NCBI RefSeq assembly: GCF_000568405.1
Contig: NZ_ARZY01000007.1
Coordinates: 1-64,000 of the forward strand
Length of the DNA stretch: 64,000 nucleotides
Direction: 5' to 3'
From: Catenovulum agarivorans DS-2
GTDB lineage: Bacteria; Pseudomonadota; Gammaproteobacteria; Enterobacterales; Alteromonadaceae
In this document: piece after piece, positions 44,185 to 53,551 of the stretch
Numbering within the stretch: position 1 is the first letter of the stretch
How the letters are laid out: the number at the start of each line of letters is the position of its first letter
Program-made: the position numbers and the translations under genes
The notes under the pieces: model-generated
Told to the model about the DNA's origin: nothing
What the model saw: only the letters and a program-made list of their open reading frames with translations
Database searches by the model: none

Positions 44185-44536
44185 AAATATAGTGCAAGGC
44201 TTTGCTGGGTTTGCTGGGGCAACTGCCGTTGCATTTGGGGCTTATGCAAGCCATGCTATTTTATCCGACCAAGCTAAGCTATGGTTAAACACTGCTGTGT
44301 TTTATCAACTGGTCCATGCTGCTTTATTATTTACTTTGGTTTACTTTTTACCAAAAAATCGCCTGAGCTTGCTGATTTTAAGCTGTTTCTCGGGGGCAAT
44401 ATTATTATTTTGTGGAAATTTATATTTACTGGCATTTTCTGTTGTTACAATTGGCACATTAACACCAATAGGTGGCAGTCTGTTTATTCTTGCTTGGCTG
44501 TTACTAATGGTCTCAGTGTTTTTTAAAGGTAAATAA
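44171..44536 (+). CDS. ygdD: DUF423 membrane protein YgdD
   Basis: A 121-aa inner-membrane protein of unknown function with four helices. It has the family signature GFAGATAVAFGAYASHAI near the N-terminus, the conserved TAVFYQLVHAALLF helix, and GTLTPIGGSLFILAWLLL at the end. ATG 44171 or 44177 is possible; both overlap the upstream hydrolase gene. It abuts rlmM with no gap, the same ygdD-rlmM pairing as in E. coli. Confidence 0.92.
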   Translation: MNMYRNIVQGFAGFAGATAVAFGAYASHAILSDQAKLWLNTAVFYQLVHAALLFTLVYFLPKNRLSLLILSCFSGAILLFCGNLYLLAFSVVTIGTLTPIGGSLFILAWLLLMVSVFFKGK

Positions 44537-45586
44537 ATGTCTCGTTATATCTTGTATTGCCGCGCAGGGTTTGAAAAAGATTGCGCTAACGAAATTCAAC
44601 ACCACGCAACAGAAGCTGGGTTATTTGGTTTTTGCCGAGCAAAAGATAATTTTGGTTATGTTGAATTTGAGTTGACTAATGGTGAGGATAGCGCTCTTTT
44701 CAAAAAGGTTAAACTAGATAAGCTAGTCTTTACCCGTCAGTGGTTTTGTTTAATAGAAGAGCTATTTGACTTAGATCCAAGCGACAGAATTTCACCTATA
44801 GTCAAAGCGTTGGCAGGGCATGAGTATGCTGATATAACGCTAGATTATGCTGATACTAACGAAGGTAAAGCGGTTTCCAGTTTTACCAAAAAGTTTGTAG
44901 TGCCATTGCAAAAAGCACTAAACAAGCAAAAGGTCGTTCAAAATAAAGCCGAAGCGGTTTTACATATCTTTTTGTTTAACTCGCAACATATCCTGCTGGG
45001 GTTTAGTCCGTGCAACAACAGAAGTGATCTGCATTTGGGGATTAGACGCTTGAAGTTTCCAGCATCAGCTCCAAGCCGGTCGACCCTGAAACTAGAAGAG
45101 GCTTTCCATTATTTTATTGCTAAAAGCGACTGGCCAACAAAATTATCAGGTGGCTTAAATGCAGTTGATTTAGGTGCAGCACCTGGCGGTTGGACATATC
45201 AATTGGTCCAACGAGGTATGATGGTAAGTGCGATTGACAACGGCCCCATGAATAAAGACTTGATGGAAACAGGCCAGGTGAAACACTTACGTGAAGACGG
45301 ATTTAAATACGAACCGAAAAAACGTAATGTACATTGGCTGGTTTGTGACATGGTTGAGAAGCCAACACGGGTTGCAGCATTAATGGTGAAATGGATAGTA
45401 AATGACTGGTGTAAAGAAGCGATTTTTAATTTAAAGCTGCCAATGAAACAGAGATATCAACATCTTGCGCAAGTGGTCGAGCAAATGGAAGTCGCACTAT
45501 ACGAAGGTGGCGTGCGATATAAGCTTCAAATAAAACACTTATATCATGATCGTGAAGAAGTGACCTGTTATTTAACACGAATATAG
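44537..45586 (+). CDS. rlmM: 23S rRNA 2'-O-ribose C2498 methyltransferase RlmM
   Basis: A 349-aa SAM-dependent enzyme that methylates the ribose of C2498 in 23S rRNA. The N-terminal THUMP-like region (YCRAGFEKDCANEIQ) is followed by a Rossmann methyltransferase. That has the SAM motif AVDLGAAPGGWTYQLVQRG (about 211-229), MVSAIDNGPM and WLVCDMVEKP, with catalytic K-D-K-H elements consistent with the RrmJ/RlmM fold. The start codon directly follows the ygdD stop. Confidence 0.95.
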   Translation: MSRYILYCRAGFEKDCANEIQHHATEAGLFGFCRAKDNFGYVEFELTNGEDSALFKKVKLDKLVFTRQWFCLIEELFDLDPSDRISPIVKALAGHEYADITLDYADTNEGKAVSSFTKKFVVPLQKALNKQKVVQNKAEAVLHIFLFNSQHILLGFSPCNNRSDLHLGIRRLKFPASAPSRSTLKLEEAFHYFIAKSDWPTKLSGGLNAVDLGAAPGGWTYQLVQRGMMVSAIDNGPMNKDLMETGQVKHLREDGFKYEPKKRNVHWLVCDMVEKPTRVAALMVKWIVNDWCKEAIFNLKLPMKQRYQHLAQVVEQMEVALYEGGVRYKLQIKHLYHDREEVTCYLTRI

Positions 45587-45603
45587 CCAAGCGATTTGGG
45601 TAC

Positions 45604-46392
45604 ATGATGTACAAACCTGATCAAAGTTTTACTGATATCGCGGATAAATTCGCCGACAACATTTATAAAACTACAAAGGGACGCTTGCGCCTAGCTGTGT
45701 TACAGCACGACCTTGCTCAGTTGGGATTGGCTGCATCTAATGATAGGCATATAGAGAGCTGCGCAATTCTGGATGTGGGCGCTGGCTTAGGCCATATGTC
45801 GGTCTGGTTAGCACAGCAAGGTCATAGGCTAACCGCGGTAGAAGTTGCACCCAATCTGCTGGATACCGCTAAAGCCTTTGCCCAATCTGCTGGTGTATCT
45901 GTTGATTTCCACTGTATGCCTGCACAAGATTATGTTGCTCAAAACCTAGACAAGCAGTTTGATTGGGTTGTCTGTCACGCAGTACTTGAATGGATTGCTC
46001 AGCCTCAATTATTTATCGAATGTTTATTCAAAGTACTCAAGCCTGGCGGTAAGTTGTCGATAATGTTTTTTAATAACAGAGCTAAATTAATTGGCAACTT
46101 GCTATATGGCAACTTCGATTATATTAGCAATGGCTTGAAAGCGAAAAAGCAGGTTAGGTTAAACCCTAATTATCCGCAAGAGCCTCAACAAGTCTATACT
46201 TGGTTAGAGGCATATGGTGAAATTGTTCACAAGCGCGGTGTGCGAAGCTTTCATGATTACATGTTAGATAGAAGCATGTGGCAAAGTCACTTTGAGCAAA
46301 TTGTAGAAAATGAGTTAGCAGTTTCAGACACTGAACCATTTATCTCAATGGGGAAATATATACATGTTGTGGTGGAGAAAAACACAGATTAG
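45604..46392 (+). CDS. cmoM: tRNA 5-carboxymethoxyuridine methyltransferase CmoM
   Basis: A 262-aa SAM methyltransferase that converts cmo5U34 to its methyl ester mcmo5U34 in tRNAs. It has an N-terminal FADNIYKTTKGRLRLAVLQ element characteristic of CmoM (formerly SmtA), SAM motif ILDVGAGLGHMSVWLAQQGH, CHAVLEWIAQP and a C-terminal RGVRSFHDYM. It starts at ATG 45604 or 45607, 17 nt after rlmM. The pathway partner cmoB is partly present at the right end of the window. Confidence 0.93.
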   Translation: MMYKPDQSFTDIADKFADNIYKTTKGRLRLAVLQHDLAQLGLAASNDRHIESCAILDVGAGLGHMSVWLAQQGHRLTAVEVAPNLLDTAKAFAQSAGVSVDFHCMPAQDYVAQNLDKQFDWVVCHAVLEWIAQPQLFIECLFKVLKPGGKLSIMFFNNRAKLIGNLLYGNFDYISNGLKAKKQVRLNPNYPQEPQQVYTWLEAYGEIVHKRGVRSFHDYMLDRSMWQSHFEQIVENELAVSDTEPFISMGKYIHVVVEKNTD

Positions 46393-46759
46393 GTTTGTGG
46401 TTATTTTGAGCTCATTCGTTTGGCTGCTGAGCGGTTGCGGAGAACGAGAGCACTACGCCCCAGTTGACTTACTCAAGGAAGTTGACCGATATATGGCTCC
46501 TGAGTTTGTTAAAGGTGTGTGGCGTTACCGAGGTGCACGAGCAATAGATGAAGGCATTGCCGTGTATATTCAGATCCCCGACAGGCTAGATATCTCCGAA
46601 GCACAGCACAAAATTTATTTAATTGAAACCATTTGCCCAAAAGCTGAAGCAATTAACTTTTGGCGAAAATTAATCAGATATGACTTTTATTTGCGTACAT
46701 ATAATTATGTTGAGCGGAATTATATTGAAGCAAAATGCCCCAAGCCGTTTAACCTCTAG
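46364..46759 (+). CDS. Hypothetical lipoprotein, 131 aa
   Basis: Not recognised. A short basic start is followed by a hydrophobic helix and lipobox LLSGC (Cys about residue 25, followed by Gly). The mature part of about 106 residues is mixed alpha/beta with two cysteines (ETICPKAE and EAKCPKP) that could form a disulphide. It overlaps cmoM by 29 nt in another frame, so it is probably cotranscribed. ATG 46364 has only a weak ribosome binding site. Confidence 0.65.
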   Translation: MLWWRKTQIRFVVILSSFVWLLSGCGEREHYAPVDLLKEVDRYMAPEFVKGVWRYRGARAIDEGIAVYIQIPDRLDISEAQHKIYLIETICPKAEAINFWRKLIRYDFYLRTYNYVERNYIEAKCPKPFNL

Positions 46760-46826
46760 CTAAATTATCGACTAAGCTTTATCAATGATTTGCAAAGTTT
46801 GATGTGTTGCCTAAAGGAGTGCGGAT

Positions 46827-47843
46827 ATGCATTCTTTACTGCAAGAGTATTTGGCCAATTTAATTTCGAAGTCTGATAGTGTGTTTAAGCCTATATGTTT
46901 TCAACTTAGCTGTGGTACATGGGTATGGCAACACGCTGCGGGTATTTTAGAGTTTATTCCAGCGAGATACTTCGAACACTCAGTTATTTTAACTGCGGGC
47001 GTACATGGTGATGAGACGGCACCGATTGAAGTATTAGATCAAGTCATTCGCGATATTGCCCACAATGAATTGAAGCTGCAATACCATTTAGTGGTTGTTT
47101 TTGCTAATCCTCAGGCCATTCGACAAGGTATACGCTTTGTTGATACTAATCTAAATAGACTGTTCGCAAGCGCGTACAATTCACAAAGTGATGGTCCACC
47201 CCTTGGTTTGGATAATTATGAGTACAGACGAGCGGCTCAATTAAAACAGGCTTTACACGTTATTTTTGCTCGAACGGCTTTTACACACCGGATCCATTTG
47301 GATTTACACTGCTCAATTAAACCTTCGATTTATCCGGTATTTGCGGTCAAACCCTACACAGAGGTTGGGAGAGCACCTGTCATTTACAACTGTCCTATCG
47401 TTTATCCTGTTGAGGCACTGATTCATTCAAGGCGCGCATCGGCTACATTGAGCTATTACACAACAAATTATTTAGCCGCAAATGCGGCGACGGTAGAATT
47501 GGGTCAAGCCGCTCCTTTGTATAAAAATCCACCTGCAATGCTGAAATCTATCTACTCGAACATACGTGTACAGTTAGCTCAGAATTTTTCGCAGCCGAGG
47601 TTTTGTATCTTAAGCGACAAGCATTTTGTGGTTAAAGCTGAAATTATTAAACAAAAATTAGACTTTCGTTTCGCTGCTGATCTCCAGTTTAACAACTTCC
47701 ACCCTATAGCGAGCGATAGGATTATTGCTTATCAAACGCGTTTTCAACCTATATTTGCAAAGGCCAATCAGCGGATTTGCTTTGCCAATCAAGCTGTTGA
47801 GGTAGGGCATAGGGCGGCATTAATTGTTGAAAAATTAGCTTAG
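46827..47843 (+). CDS. astE: Succinylglutamate desuccinylase
   Basis: A 338-aa zinc-dependent deacylase, the last step of the arginine succinyltransferase pathway (N-succinylglutamate to glutamate and succinate). Visible zinc ligands are His and Glu in TAGVHGDETAPIEV and the His in HLDLHCSIKPS; NPQAIRQGIRFVDTNLNRLF and a conserved ATVELGQAAPL segment with the catalytic Glu also match AstE. It has an excellent ribosome binding site (AAAGGAG). The rest of the ast operon is not in the window, so the gene is detached from its pathway partners. Confidence 0.92.
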   Translation: MHSLLQEYLANLISKSDSVFKPICFQLSCGTWVWQHAAGILEFIPARYFEHSVILTAGVHGDETAPIEVLDQVIRDIAHNELKLQYHLVVVFANPQAIRQGIRFVDTNLNRLFASAYNSQSDGPPLGLDNYEYRRAAQLKQALHVIFARTAFTHRIHLDLHCSIKPSIYPVFAVKPYTEVGRAPVIYNCPIVYPVEALIHSRRASATLSYYTTNYLAANAATVELGQAAPLYKNPPAMLKSIYSNIRVQLAQNFSQPRFCILSDKHFVVKAEIIKQKLDFRFAADLQFNNFHPIASDRIIAYQTRFQPIFAKANQRICFANQAVEVGHRAALIVEKLA

Positions 47844-48028
47844 TTGCGGGTGTTTGTGTATTTTTCGTTAAAAAAAGGTTTTTTTATATAGTGAGGTGTG
47901 GACATTTTATTTTGATTGATTAATATATCCGTCATATTAAAGTTTGGTTTTTAGCCGAATAACGTCATCTAAAGCTTACTCAAGCTAAACAGTTTTTGGA
48001 TTAATACTGTCATAGAGGGAAGGATACT

Positions 48029-49738
48029 TTGTTGTACATTAAACTCAAATCTGCAGTTTCATTTGTGTCTTTAATCTGTTTGTTACCTTCTTTATTTTTT
48101 GTTTGTCATGCCGCTGATATTGAAGATGCTGAATTGTTATTTGAAAAAAGACAATATGCCCAAGCACGCAGCGAATTTGAAAAGTTTGCCAAGCATGGCC
48201 ATGCGAAAGCTCAATATTATTTAGGCATCATGTACTACCAAGGCAAAGGTGGGCCTGCCGATATCTATCAAGCATATGCGTGGTTTTCTCTCTCCGATGA
48301 AAATGGCTTTAGAGCAGCAGGTGAAGAAATTCGCCGTATGCGTCGTGAAATTCCTTCTAAACGTCAAGCCAAGGAGGTCGCTGAATCTTTAGCACAACGC
48401 TATAGCAATGCTGCGCTTGCACGCAAGTTGTATCCGGATTACGACGGTTCGTTAGGTACAATGCCGCCAGTTTCAGTCAAGCCACTTAAAGCCGTGCCAG
48501 CTGACAGCAGTGGTTTCGTATTACTGCAGGGAGATATTAACGAGCAAGGTCAGCTATTTAATGTTGCTGTAGTGCAAGCTTTGCCGAATAACAAATTTGA
48601 AAAATCTGCGATTGAGTATGCATTATCACAAGAATACACGCCATTAATCGACAACAATGAATTACTTATAAATGAGAATGTTTTAGTTAAAGTTGAGTTT
48701 CGTGCGCAAAGTGAAAGTAAACATAGAACTTATCACAAATTATTAGATACCTATCACAGGTCTTTATTAGCCAAAGCAGAAAATCATGATGTAGAGGCGC
48801 AAATTGCGTTGGCTCAGCTAATGAGTAGCGGGATTGTTAAATCTCATAGCAGCGAAGTTAGTGCGGTACCGGTTTATTGGTATCTTCAAGCTGCTATAAA
48901 TGGAAATGCCAGTGCAAAATATCAGTTATCCAAACACCTTGAACTTGGGGTTGGATGTTTAGCCAATCAGCAAAAAGCAACTTATTGGCTTGAGCAAAGT
49001 GCATATCAAGGCTATCCGAGTGCTCAGTTTGAGTTGACACGTCAACGTTTGGCAAACAAGCCATCAAAAAGACAACTTCGTAAGTTGGTTAATACTCTGG
49101 AACAGTTGGTGGAAGATGACCATAAAAATGCCCATCAAACATTAGCACTTATTTATGCAACTTCTAAATATGACGACTTTTATTTTCCTTTTAAGGCAGG
49201 CTTGATGGCAAAAGACGGACTATATGAAGATCCAAATAACCCTGATTATCACGCTATTTTAGCCGCCTCATATCTCGGACAAACTTCTGTTGATAGAGCT
49301 TATGAATATTTCTATCTTGCATTAAACCATGCTATTGAGCGCAATGTACCGCTTAAACCTTATGTTGAGTTAGCCAATGCGCTAGAAATTACCTTAGATA
49401 CCAGAGGCCTTGAGTTAGACGAAGCGGCTGAAAACGAGCTTAAAAATACCCAACTCGTGTTTACTAAAAAAGATCTTAAGCCGTTATCTCGTCCATTCCC
49501 AGAATACCCTGTTGATGCAATGCGCGATGCAGTTGAGGGGTGGGTTAGAGTTAATTTTACCGTGAATGAAGAAGGCAAGGTTGAAGATGTCAAAATTGTT
49601 AGCGCATCGCCCGAGCAAGTGTTTGATGAATCAACAAGGCGGGCAGTTGCTAAATGGCGTTATCAGCCACCTAAAGTAAATTCTCAACCAACGCGAATTG
49701 AAAACGTAAGTGTGAAACTTGATTTCACCATCAAATAA
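48029..49738 (+). CDS. Secreted Sel1-repeat protein with two TonB-C-like domains
   Basis: A 569-aa protein. The N-terminal hydrophobic segment ends CHAAD and looks like a cleavable signal peptide. Sel1-type TPRs follow (about 28-95: AKAQYYLGIMYYQGKGG, then AYAWFSLS). Next is a degenerate TonB C-terminal-like domain (about 150-225: GFVLLQGDINEQGQLFNVAV, FEKSAIEYALSQEYTP). More Sel1 repeats occupy about 245-345 and a helical stretch follows. A typical TonB C-terminal domain ends the protein (about 485-569: FPEYPVDAMRDAVEGWVRVN, VFDESTRRAVAKWRYQPP). There is no proline-rich stalk or ExbBD neighbour. The start is TTG 48029 or 48032 after AAGGA. It may be a periplasmic accessory protein that contacts TonB partners or peptidoglycan; function unknown. 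Confidence 0.82.
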   Translation: MLYIKLKSAVSFVSLICLLPSLFFVCHAADIEDAELLFEKRQYAQARSEFEKFAKHGHAKAQYYLGIMYYQGKGGPADIYQAYAWFSLSDENGFRAAGEEIRRMRREIPSKRQAKEVAESLAQRYSNAALARKLYPDYDGSLGTMPPVSVKPLKAVPADSSGFVLLQGDINEQGQLFNVAVVQALPNNKFEKSAIEYALSQEYTPLIDNNELLINENVLVKVEFRAQSESKHRTYHKLLDTYHRSLLAKAENHDVEAQIALAQLMSSGIVKSHSSEVSAVPVYWYLQAAINGNASAKYQLSKHLELGVGCLANQQKATYWLEQSAYQGYPSAQFELTRQRLANKPSKRQLRKLVNTLEQLVEDDHKNAHQTLALIYATSKYDDFYFPFKAGLMAKDGLYEDPNNPDYHAILAASYLGQTSVDRAYEYFYLALNHAIERNVPLKPYVELANALEITLDTRGLELDEAAENELKNTQLVFTKKDLKPLSRPFPEYPVDAMRDAVEGWVRVNFTVNEEGKVEDVKIVSASPEQVFDESTRRAVAKWRYQPPKVNSQPTRIENVSVKLDFTIK

Positions 49739-49851
49739 ACAACATGCTTAATTTAGCTCAACAAATTGCCAAACAATTCACATTTACTTCGCATTAATCG
49801 GGCGGAATAGGTGGTATAATCCCTGCGAATTGTTTAATTGGAAGGGACCCT

Positions 49852-50193
49852 ATGTTTAAGTTATTTTTTCAAAATAAGTCATCTAAAACGTCTCAAGCGT
49901 CGCCTGAACTTAGTAAAGTGAAAGCATATCGCAGGATTGTGATTCGGTCGGTGTATCTTCAGCAGCATCCAAATAATACGAGTGAATCTGAGGTTAAGTG
50001 CAAGGACTGTGGTTCAGAGGATATCAAAGAATGGGGCTTATTAAAACGAGATGATCATAAGCGCGTTCATAGTTGCAGCGACTGCGGACAAATATTATTT
50101 CGAACAATAGACCGTTTACCGCAAATAAAGGTAGAGCAAGTAGCTGACGAAAATTCTGAGCAAAAGGCGCCATACAGCTTAGTCAGTTGTTAG
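49852..50193 (+). CDS. Hypothetical 113-aa protein with C4 zinc ribbon
   Basis: Not recognised as a named family. A basic N-terminus is followed by a zinc-ribbon pattern: VKCKDCGSEDIKEWG and, 20 residues on, HSCSDCGQILFRT, giving four Cys ligands in two CxxC knuckles. It has no signal or membrane segment. The ribosome binding site GGAAGGG before ATG 49852 is good. It stands alone, convergent with rlmI. A nucleic-acid or protein-binding role is possible. Confidence 0.7.
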   Translation: MFKLFFQNKSSKTSQASPELSKVKAYRRIVIRSVYLQQHPNNTSESEVKCKDCGSEDIKEWGLLKRDDHKRVHSCSDCGQILFRTIDRLPQIKVEQVADENSEQKAPYSLVSC

Positions 50194-50205
50194 ACTGACC
50201 AAGCT
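50176..50205. other. Hairpin between convergent zinc-ribbon gene and rlmI
   Basis: AGCTTAGTCAG (50176-50186) pairs with CTGACCAAGCT (50195-50205) at 10 of 11 positions; the loop covers the zinc-ribbon stop codon. No T-tract follows, so it is a possible rather than certain terminator. Confidence 0.4.
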
Positions 50206-50217
50206 GAAAAAGTTAGT

Positions 50218-51405
50218 TTAACGCTTTTGCACTACCAAACCTTTTAAATAAAAGCCTTCTGGATAATTCAGTAACACCGAATGGTCTTTAGCCTGAGTTA
50301 GTTTTTCAATAATATGCGCTTCAACCTTTGCGTCTAATGCGGCATCCGCGACCACTTTTTGAAACAAGTCAGCACCAATTAATCCAGAACAAGAAAATGT
50401 TAACAGTACGCCACCAGGTCTAAGAATTTGCAAAGCTAACATGTTAATGTCTTTGTAACCGCGGCACGCGCGGATCACTTGACCTTTATTCTCAGCAAAT
50501 TTGGGTGGGTCCAAAATAATACAATCGAACTCTTTACCTTGCTGCTTGTATTGGCGCAACTGTTTAAATACATCAGCATTCAGGTGAGTGTATTGCTTTT
50601 CGTTCAATTGATTGTGCTGGTATATTTTTGCCGAGGTATCTAAAGCCAACTGCGACACATCGAGGTTGGTTACGTGTTTTGCACCAGCTGTCAATGCGTG
50701 TAAACCAAAAGTGCCAGTATAGCTAAAGCAATTTAACACTTGTTGCCCTTTACAGTACTCGGCAGCAATTAAACGATTATCTCTTTGATCTAAATAAAAA
50801 CCCGTTTTATGTCCTTGTTCTACATCTACAAGAATTTGATTGCCAGCTTCGTTAATCCAGGTGGAGGTGTTTGGTCCTGGTTTTAACCACCCTGATGTAG
50901 GTTTCAAGCCCTCTTTCTGTCTGACGTCGACATCAGAGCGCTCGTAAATGGCTAAATCGCTAAATATTTGTTCAAGTGCAGCCACTATATCTGTTTTGTG
51001 TTTTTCAACACCAGCAGCGAGAAACTGACATACCAAAATGTTGTTATACAAATCAATTGTTAAACCTGGCAAGCCGTCTGACTCACCAGCAATTAGCCGG
51101 TAGGCATTACTATTAGTTACGACTTGCTGTTTAGCTTGGTAAGCACGGTTAATTCGCTTAGCAAAAAATGCTTGATCAATACTTTCGTCTTGATCGAATG
51201 TCCATATTCTGGCTCGAATTTGTGAGTGTGGTGAGTAAGCCGCTCTTGCCAGCCATTGGCCATTTTTGGCGTAGACTTCGACTGTATCACCTACTTTGGG
51301 GGTGCCATCGACTTGGGCAATGGCACGTGAAAATACCCATGGGTGGCGGCGCAATACCGATTTTTCGCGTTTGCTTGCGAGGGTAATTTTATATGTGTCG
51401 GCCAT
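50218..51405 (-). CDS. rlmI: 23S rRNA m5C1962 methyltransferase RlmI
   Basis: A 395-aa class I SAM methyltransferase. An N-terminal PUA domain (LRRHPWVFSRAIAQVDGTPK then VGDTVEVYAKNGQWLARAAY) is followed by the RlmI core: YRLIAGESDGLPGLTIDLY, DQRDNRL, FCNSYTG-like FSYTGTFGLHALTAGAKHV, LDPPKFAENKGQV and TFSCSGLI with the catalytic Cys. ATG 51405 begins 1 nt after the metG stop, so translation is probably coupled; a longer start at 51435 would intrude into metG. Confidence 0.94.
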   Translation of the reverse strand: MADTYKITLASKREKSVLRRHPWVFSRAIAQVDGTPKVGDTVEVYAKNGQWLARAAYSPHSQIRARIWTFDQDESIDQAFFAKRINRAYQAKQQVVTNSNAYRLIAGESDGLPGLTIDLYNNILVCQFLAAGVEKHKTDIVAALEQIFSDLAIYERSDVDVRQKEGLKPTSGWLKPGPNTSTWINEAGNQILVDVEQGHKTGFYLDQRDNRLIAAEYCKGQQVLNCFSYTGTFGLHALTAGAKHVTNLDVSQLALDTSAKIYQHNQLNEKQYTHLNADVFKQLRQYKQQGKEFDCIILDPPKFAENKGQVIRACRGYKDINMLALQILRPGGVLLTFSCSGLIGADLFQKVVADAALDAKVEAHIIEKLTQAKDHSVLLNYPEGFYLKGLVVQKR

Positions 51406-51406
51406 A

Positions 51407-53449
51407 TTATTTAACTCGCATACCTGGTTTGGCACCTTGATCTGGATGCAATACCCATAAATCTTGGCCGCCAGGACCGGCTGCTAGAATCATACCTTCG
51501 GACATGCCAAAACGCATTTTTCGTGGTTTTAAATTCGCGACAACGACGGTTAATTTGCCAACTAGGTCTTCAGGTTGATAAGCTGATTTTATCCCAGCGA
51601 ATACTTGGCGTTGTTCGGTGCCAATATCAACCTGAATTTTTAGCAATTTGTCAGCCCCCTCGACATGTTCAGCGCTAACAATTTTGGCAATACGTAAATC
51701 AATTTTGGCAAAGTCAGCAAATTCGATTTCAGCGGCAATTTCTTCATTACCTTTTTTGGCTTCTTGTTTGCTAGCTTTTGCCGGCTGCGCTTTTTTGGTT
51801 GCGGGCGTGCTTTGTTTCGATGCCTCAATTACTTTGTTTATAGTTTTAGTATCTAAACGCTGCAATAAAGGTTTAAACTTATTGATAGCATGGCCAGTTA
51901 ACAGGGTATTGTGTTTGTCCCAAGTTAGCTCGTCGTTTAAAAACACTGCAACTTCATTAGCTAGTTTGGGTAATACAGGCTGCAGATATATGGTTAATAC
52001 TCTGAATAAGTTAATGGCTAGAGAACATACTTGATGTGCTCGCTCTAAACTAGCTTGTTCTTTTACTAACACCCAAGGGGCTTCGTCCGCAATAAATTGA
52101 TTTGCTTTGTCTGCCAACGCCATGATTTCACGTATTGCTTTGCTGAAATCTCTTTGTTCGTAGTGCTGAGCAATGCTATCAGCAGCCGATGCAAAATCTT
52201 CTATCAACTCTGGTTGTAAGACGGTATCACTCAGTTTTCCGTCAAAAAACTTAGTGATAAAACCAGCACAGCGACTTGCAATATTAACGTATTTACCAAC
52301 TAAGTCTGAGTTAACACGTTTAGCAAAATCGTCTAAATTCAGGTCTAAATCATCGACTCTTTGTGTTAATTTTGCCGCGTAATAATAACGTAAATATTCT
52401 GGGTTTAAGTGGTCTAAGTAAGTTCGCGCTTTAATAAAGGTGCCTTTTGACTTACTCATTTTTTCGCCATCAATGGTTAAAAATCCGTGGGCGTGTACAC
52501 CCGTTGGTTTTCTGTATCCAGCACCGTCTAACATTGCAGGCCAGAATAAACCATGAAAGTTAATAATGTCTTTACCGATAAAGTGATGTAGTTCTGCAGC
52601 TGAGTCTTGTTGCCAAAATGCATCAAAGTCAATGCCTTTTTTATCACATAAGTTTTTAAAACTGCTCATGTAGCCAATCGGCGCATCTAGCCATACATAG
52701 AAAAACTTATCAGTTGTACCTGGGATGTTAAAACCAAAATAAGGTGCGTCTCGGCTAATGTCCCAACCACGCAGACCATCACCAAACCATTCGAGTAACT
52801 TATTCGCAACTTGTTCTTGCAGCGCGCCAGATTTTAGCCAGCTTTGCAGCATGTTTTGGAACTGGTCTAATTCGAAAAAGTAATGCTCGCTTTCTTTTAA
52901 AACAGGCGTGGCATCAGACACAGTTGATCTTGGGTTTTTGAGTTCAGTCGGCGAATAGGTTGAACCACATACGTCGCAATTGTCACCATATTGGTCTGCC
53001 GCACCACATTTAGGGCAATCACCTTTTACATAACGATCGGGTAAAAACATTTTTTTGACCGGATCGAAAAGTTGTTCTATCGTCCGTTTACCAATATGAC
53101 CTTTTTTATCTAGTTCAGTGTAGATAGATTGAGCCAATATTTTATTTTCTTCAGAATGAGTCGAATGATAGTTGTCAAATTCTACCAAAAAGTCAGCTGT
53201 ATCTTGCATATGCTCTGAACGCATTGCTTCTACCATTTGCTCTGGGCTCATGCCAAGCTCGTCAGCTTTTAACATTATCGGTGTACCGTGAGCGTCTGAT
53301 GCACACACAAAATATGTTTCATGGCCGCGAGATTTTTGAAAACGCACCCAAATGTCTGTTTGAATATGTTCCAACAAGTGGCCCAAATGAAGGGAACCAT
53401 TGGCGTATGGTAATGCACATGTAACAAGGATTTTTCTGCTGTCAGTCAT
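51407..53449 (-). CDS. metG: Methionyl-tRNA synthetase
   Basis: A 680-aa class I synthetase that charges initiator and elongator tRNA-Met. The HIGH-type motif is [19 protein letters not shown] and the zinc knuckles are [31 protein letters not shown] is the KMSKS loop at about 333. An anticodon-binding domain, an Ala/Lys linker and a C-terminal tRNA-binding domain ([20 protein letters not shown]) that dimerises follow. It is divergent from apbC/mrp, a conserved arrangement in gammaproteobacteria. Confidence 0.97.
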   Translation of the reverse strand: MTDSRKILVTCALPYANGSLHLGHLLEHIQTDIWVRFQKSRGHETYFVCASDAHGTPIMLKADELGMSPEQMVEAMRSEHMQDTADFLVEFDNYHSTHSEENKILAQSIYTELDKKGHIGKRTIEQLFDPVKKMFLPDRYVKGDCPKCGAADQYGDNCDVCGSTYSPTELKNPRSTVSDATPVLKESEHYFFELDQFQNMLQSWLKSGALQEQVANKLLEWFGDGLRGWDISRDAPYFGFNIPGTTDKFFYVWLDAPIGYMSSFKNLCDKKGIDFDAFWQQDSAAELHHFIGKDIINFHGLFWPAMLDGAGYRKPTGVHAHGFLTIDGEKMSKSKGTFIKARTYLDHLNPEYLRYYYAAKLTQRVDDLDLNLDDFAKRVNSDLVGKYVNIASRCAGFITKFFDGKLSDTVLQPELIEDFASAADSIAQHYEQRDFSKAIREIMALADKANQFIADEAPWVLVKEQASLERAHQVCSLAINLFRVLTIYLQPVLPKLANEVAVFLNDELTWDKHNTLLTGHAINKFKPLLQRLDTKTINKVIEASKQSTPATKKAQPAKASKQEAKKGNEEIAAEIEFADFAKIDLRIAKIVSAEHVEGADKLLKIQVDIGTEQRQVFAGIKSAYQPEDLVGKLTVVVANLKPRKMRFGMSEGMILAAGPGGQDLWVLHPDQGAKPGMRVK

Positions 53450-53551
53450 ATATTTTGGATAGAAAAGTTAGTAAGGTTTGTGAATTGGGTGAATACTACT
53501 GAAAATAGCAGTTAATTTCATCCGCAAACTGACTTTTAGGCGTTATTTATT

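Noticed and set aside
48029-49738. Calling this gene tonB
   Set aside because: It lacks the N-terminal anchor with the His-bearing helix, the Pro-rich stalk and ExbBD neighbours; most of the protein is Sel1 repeats.
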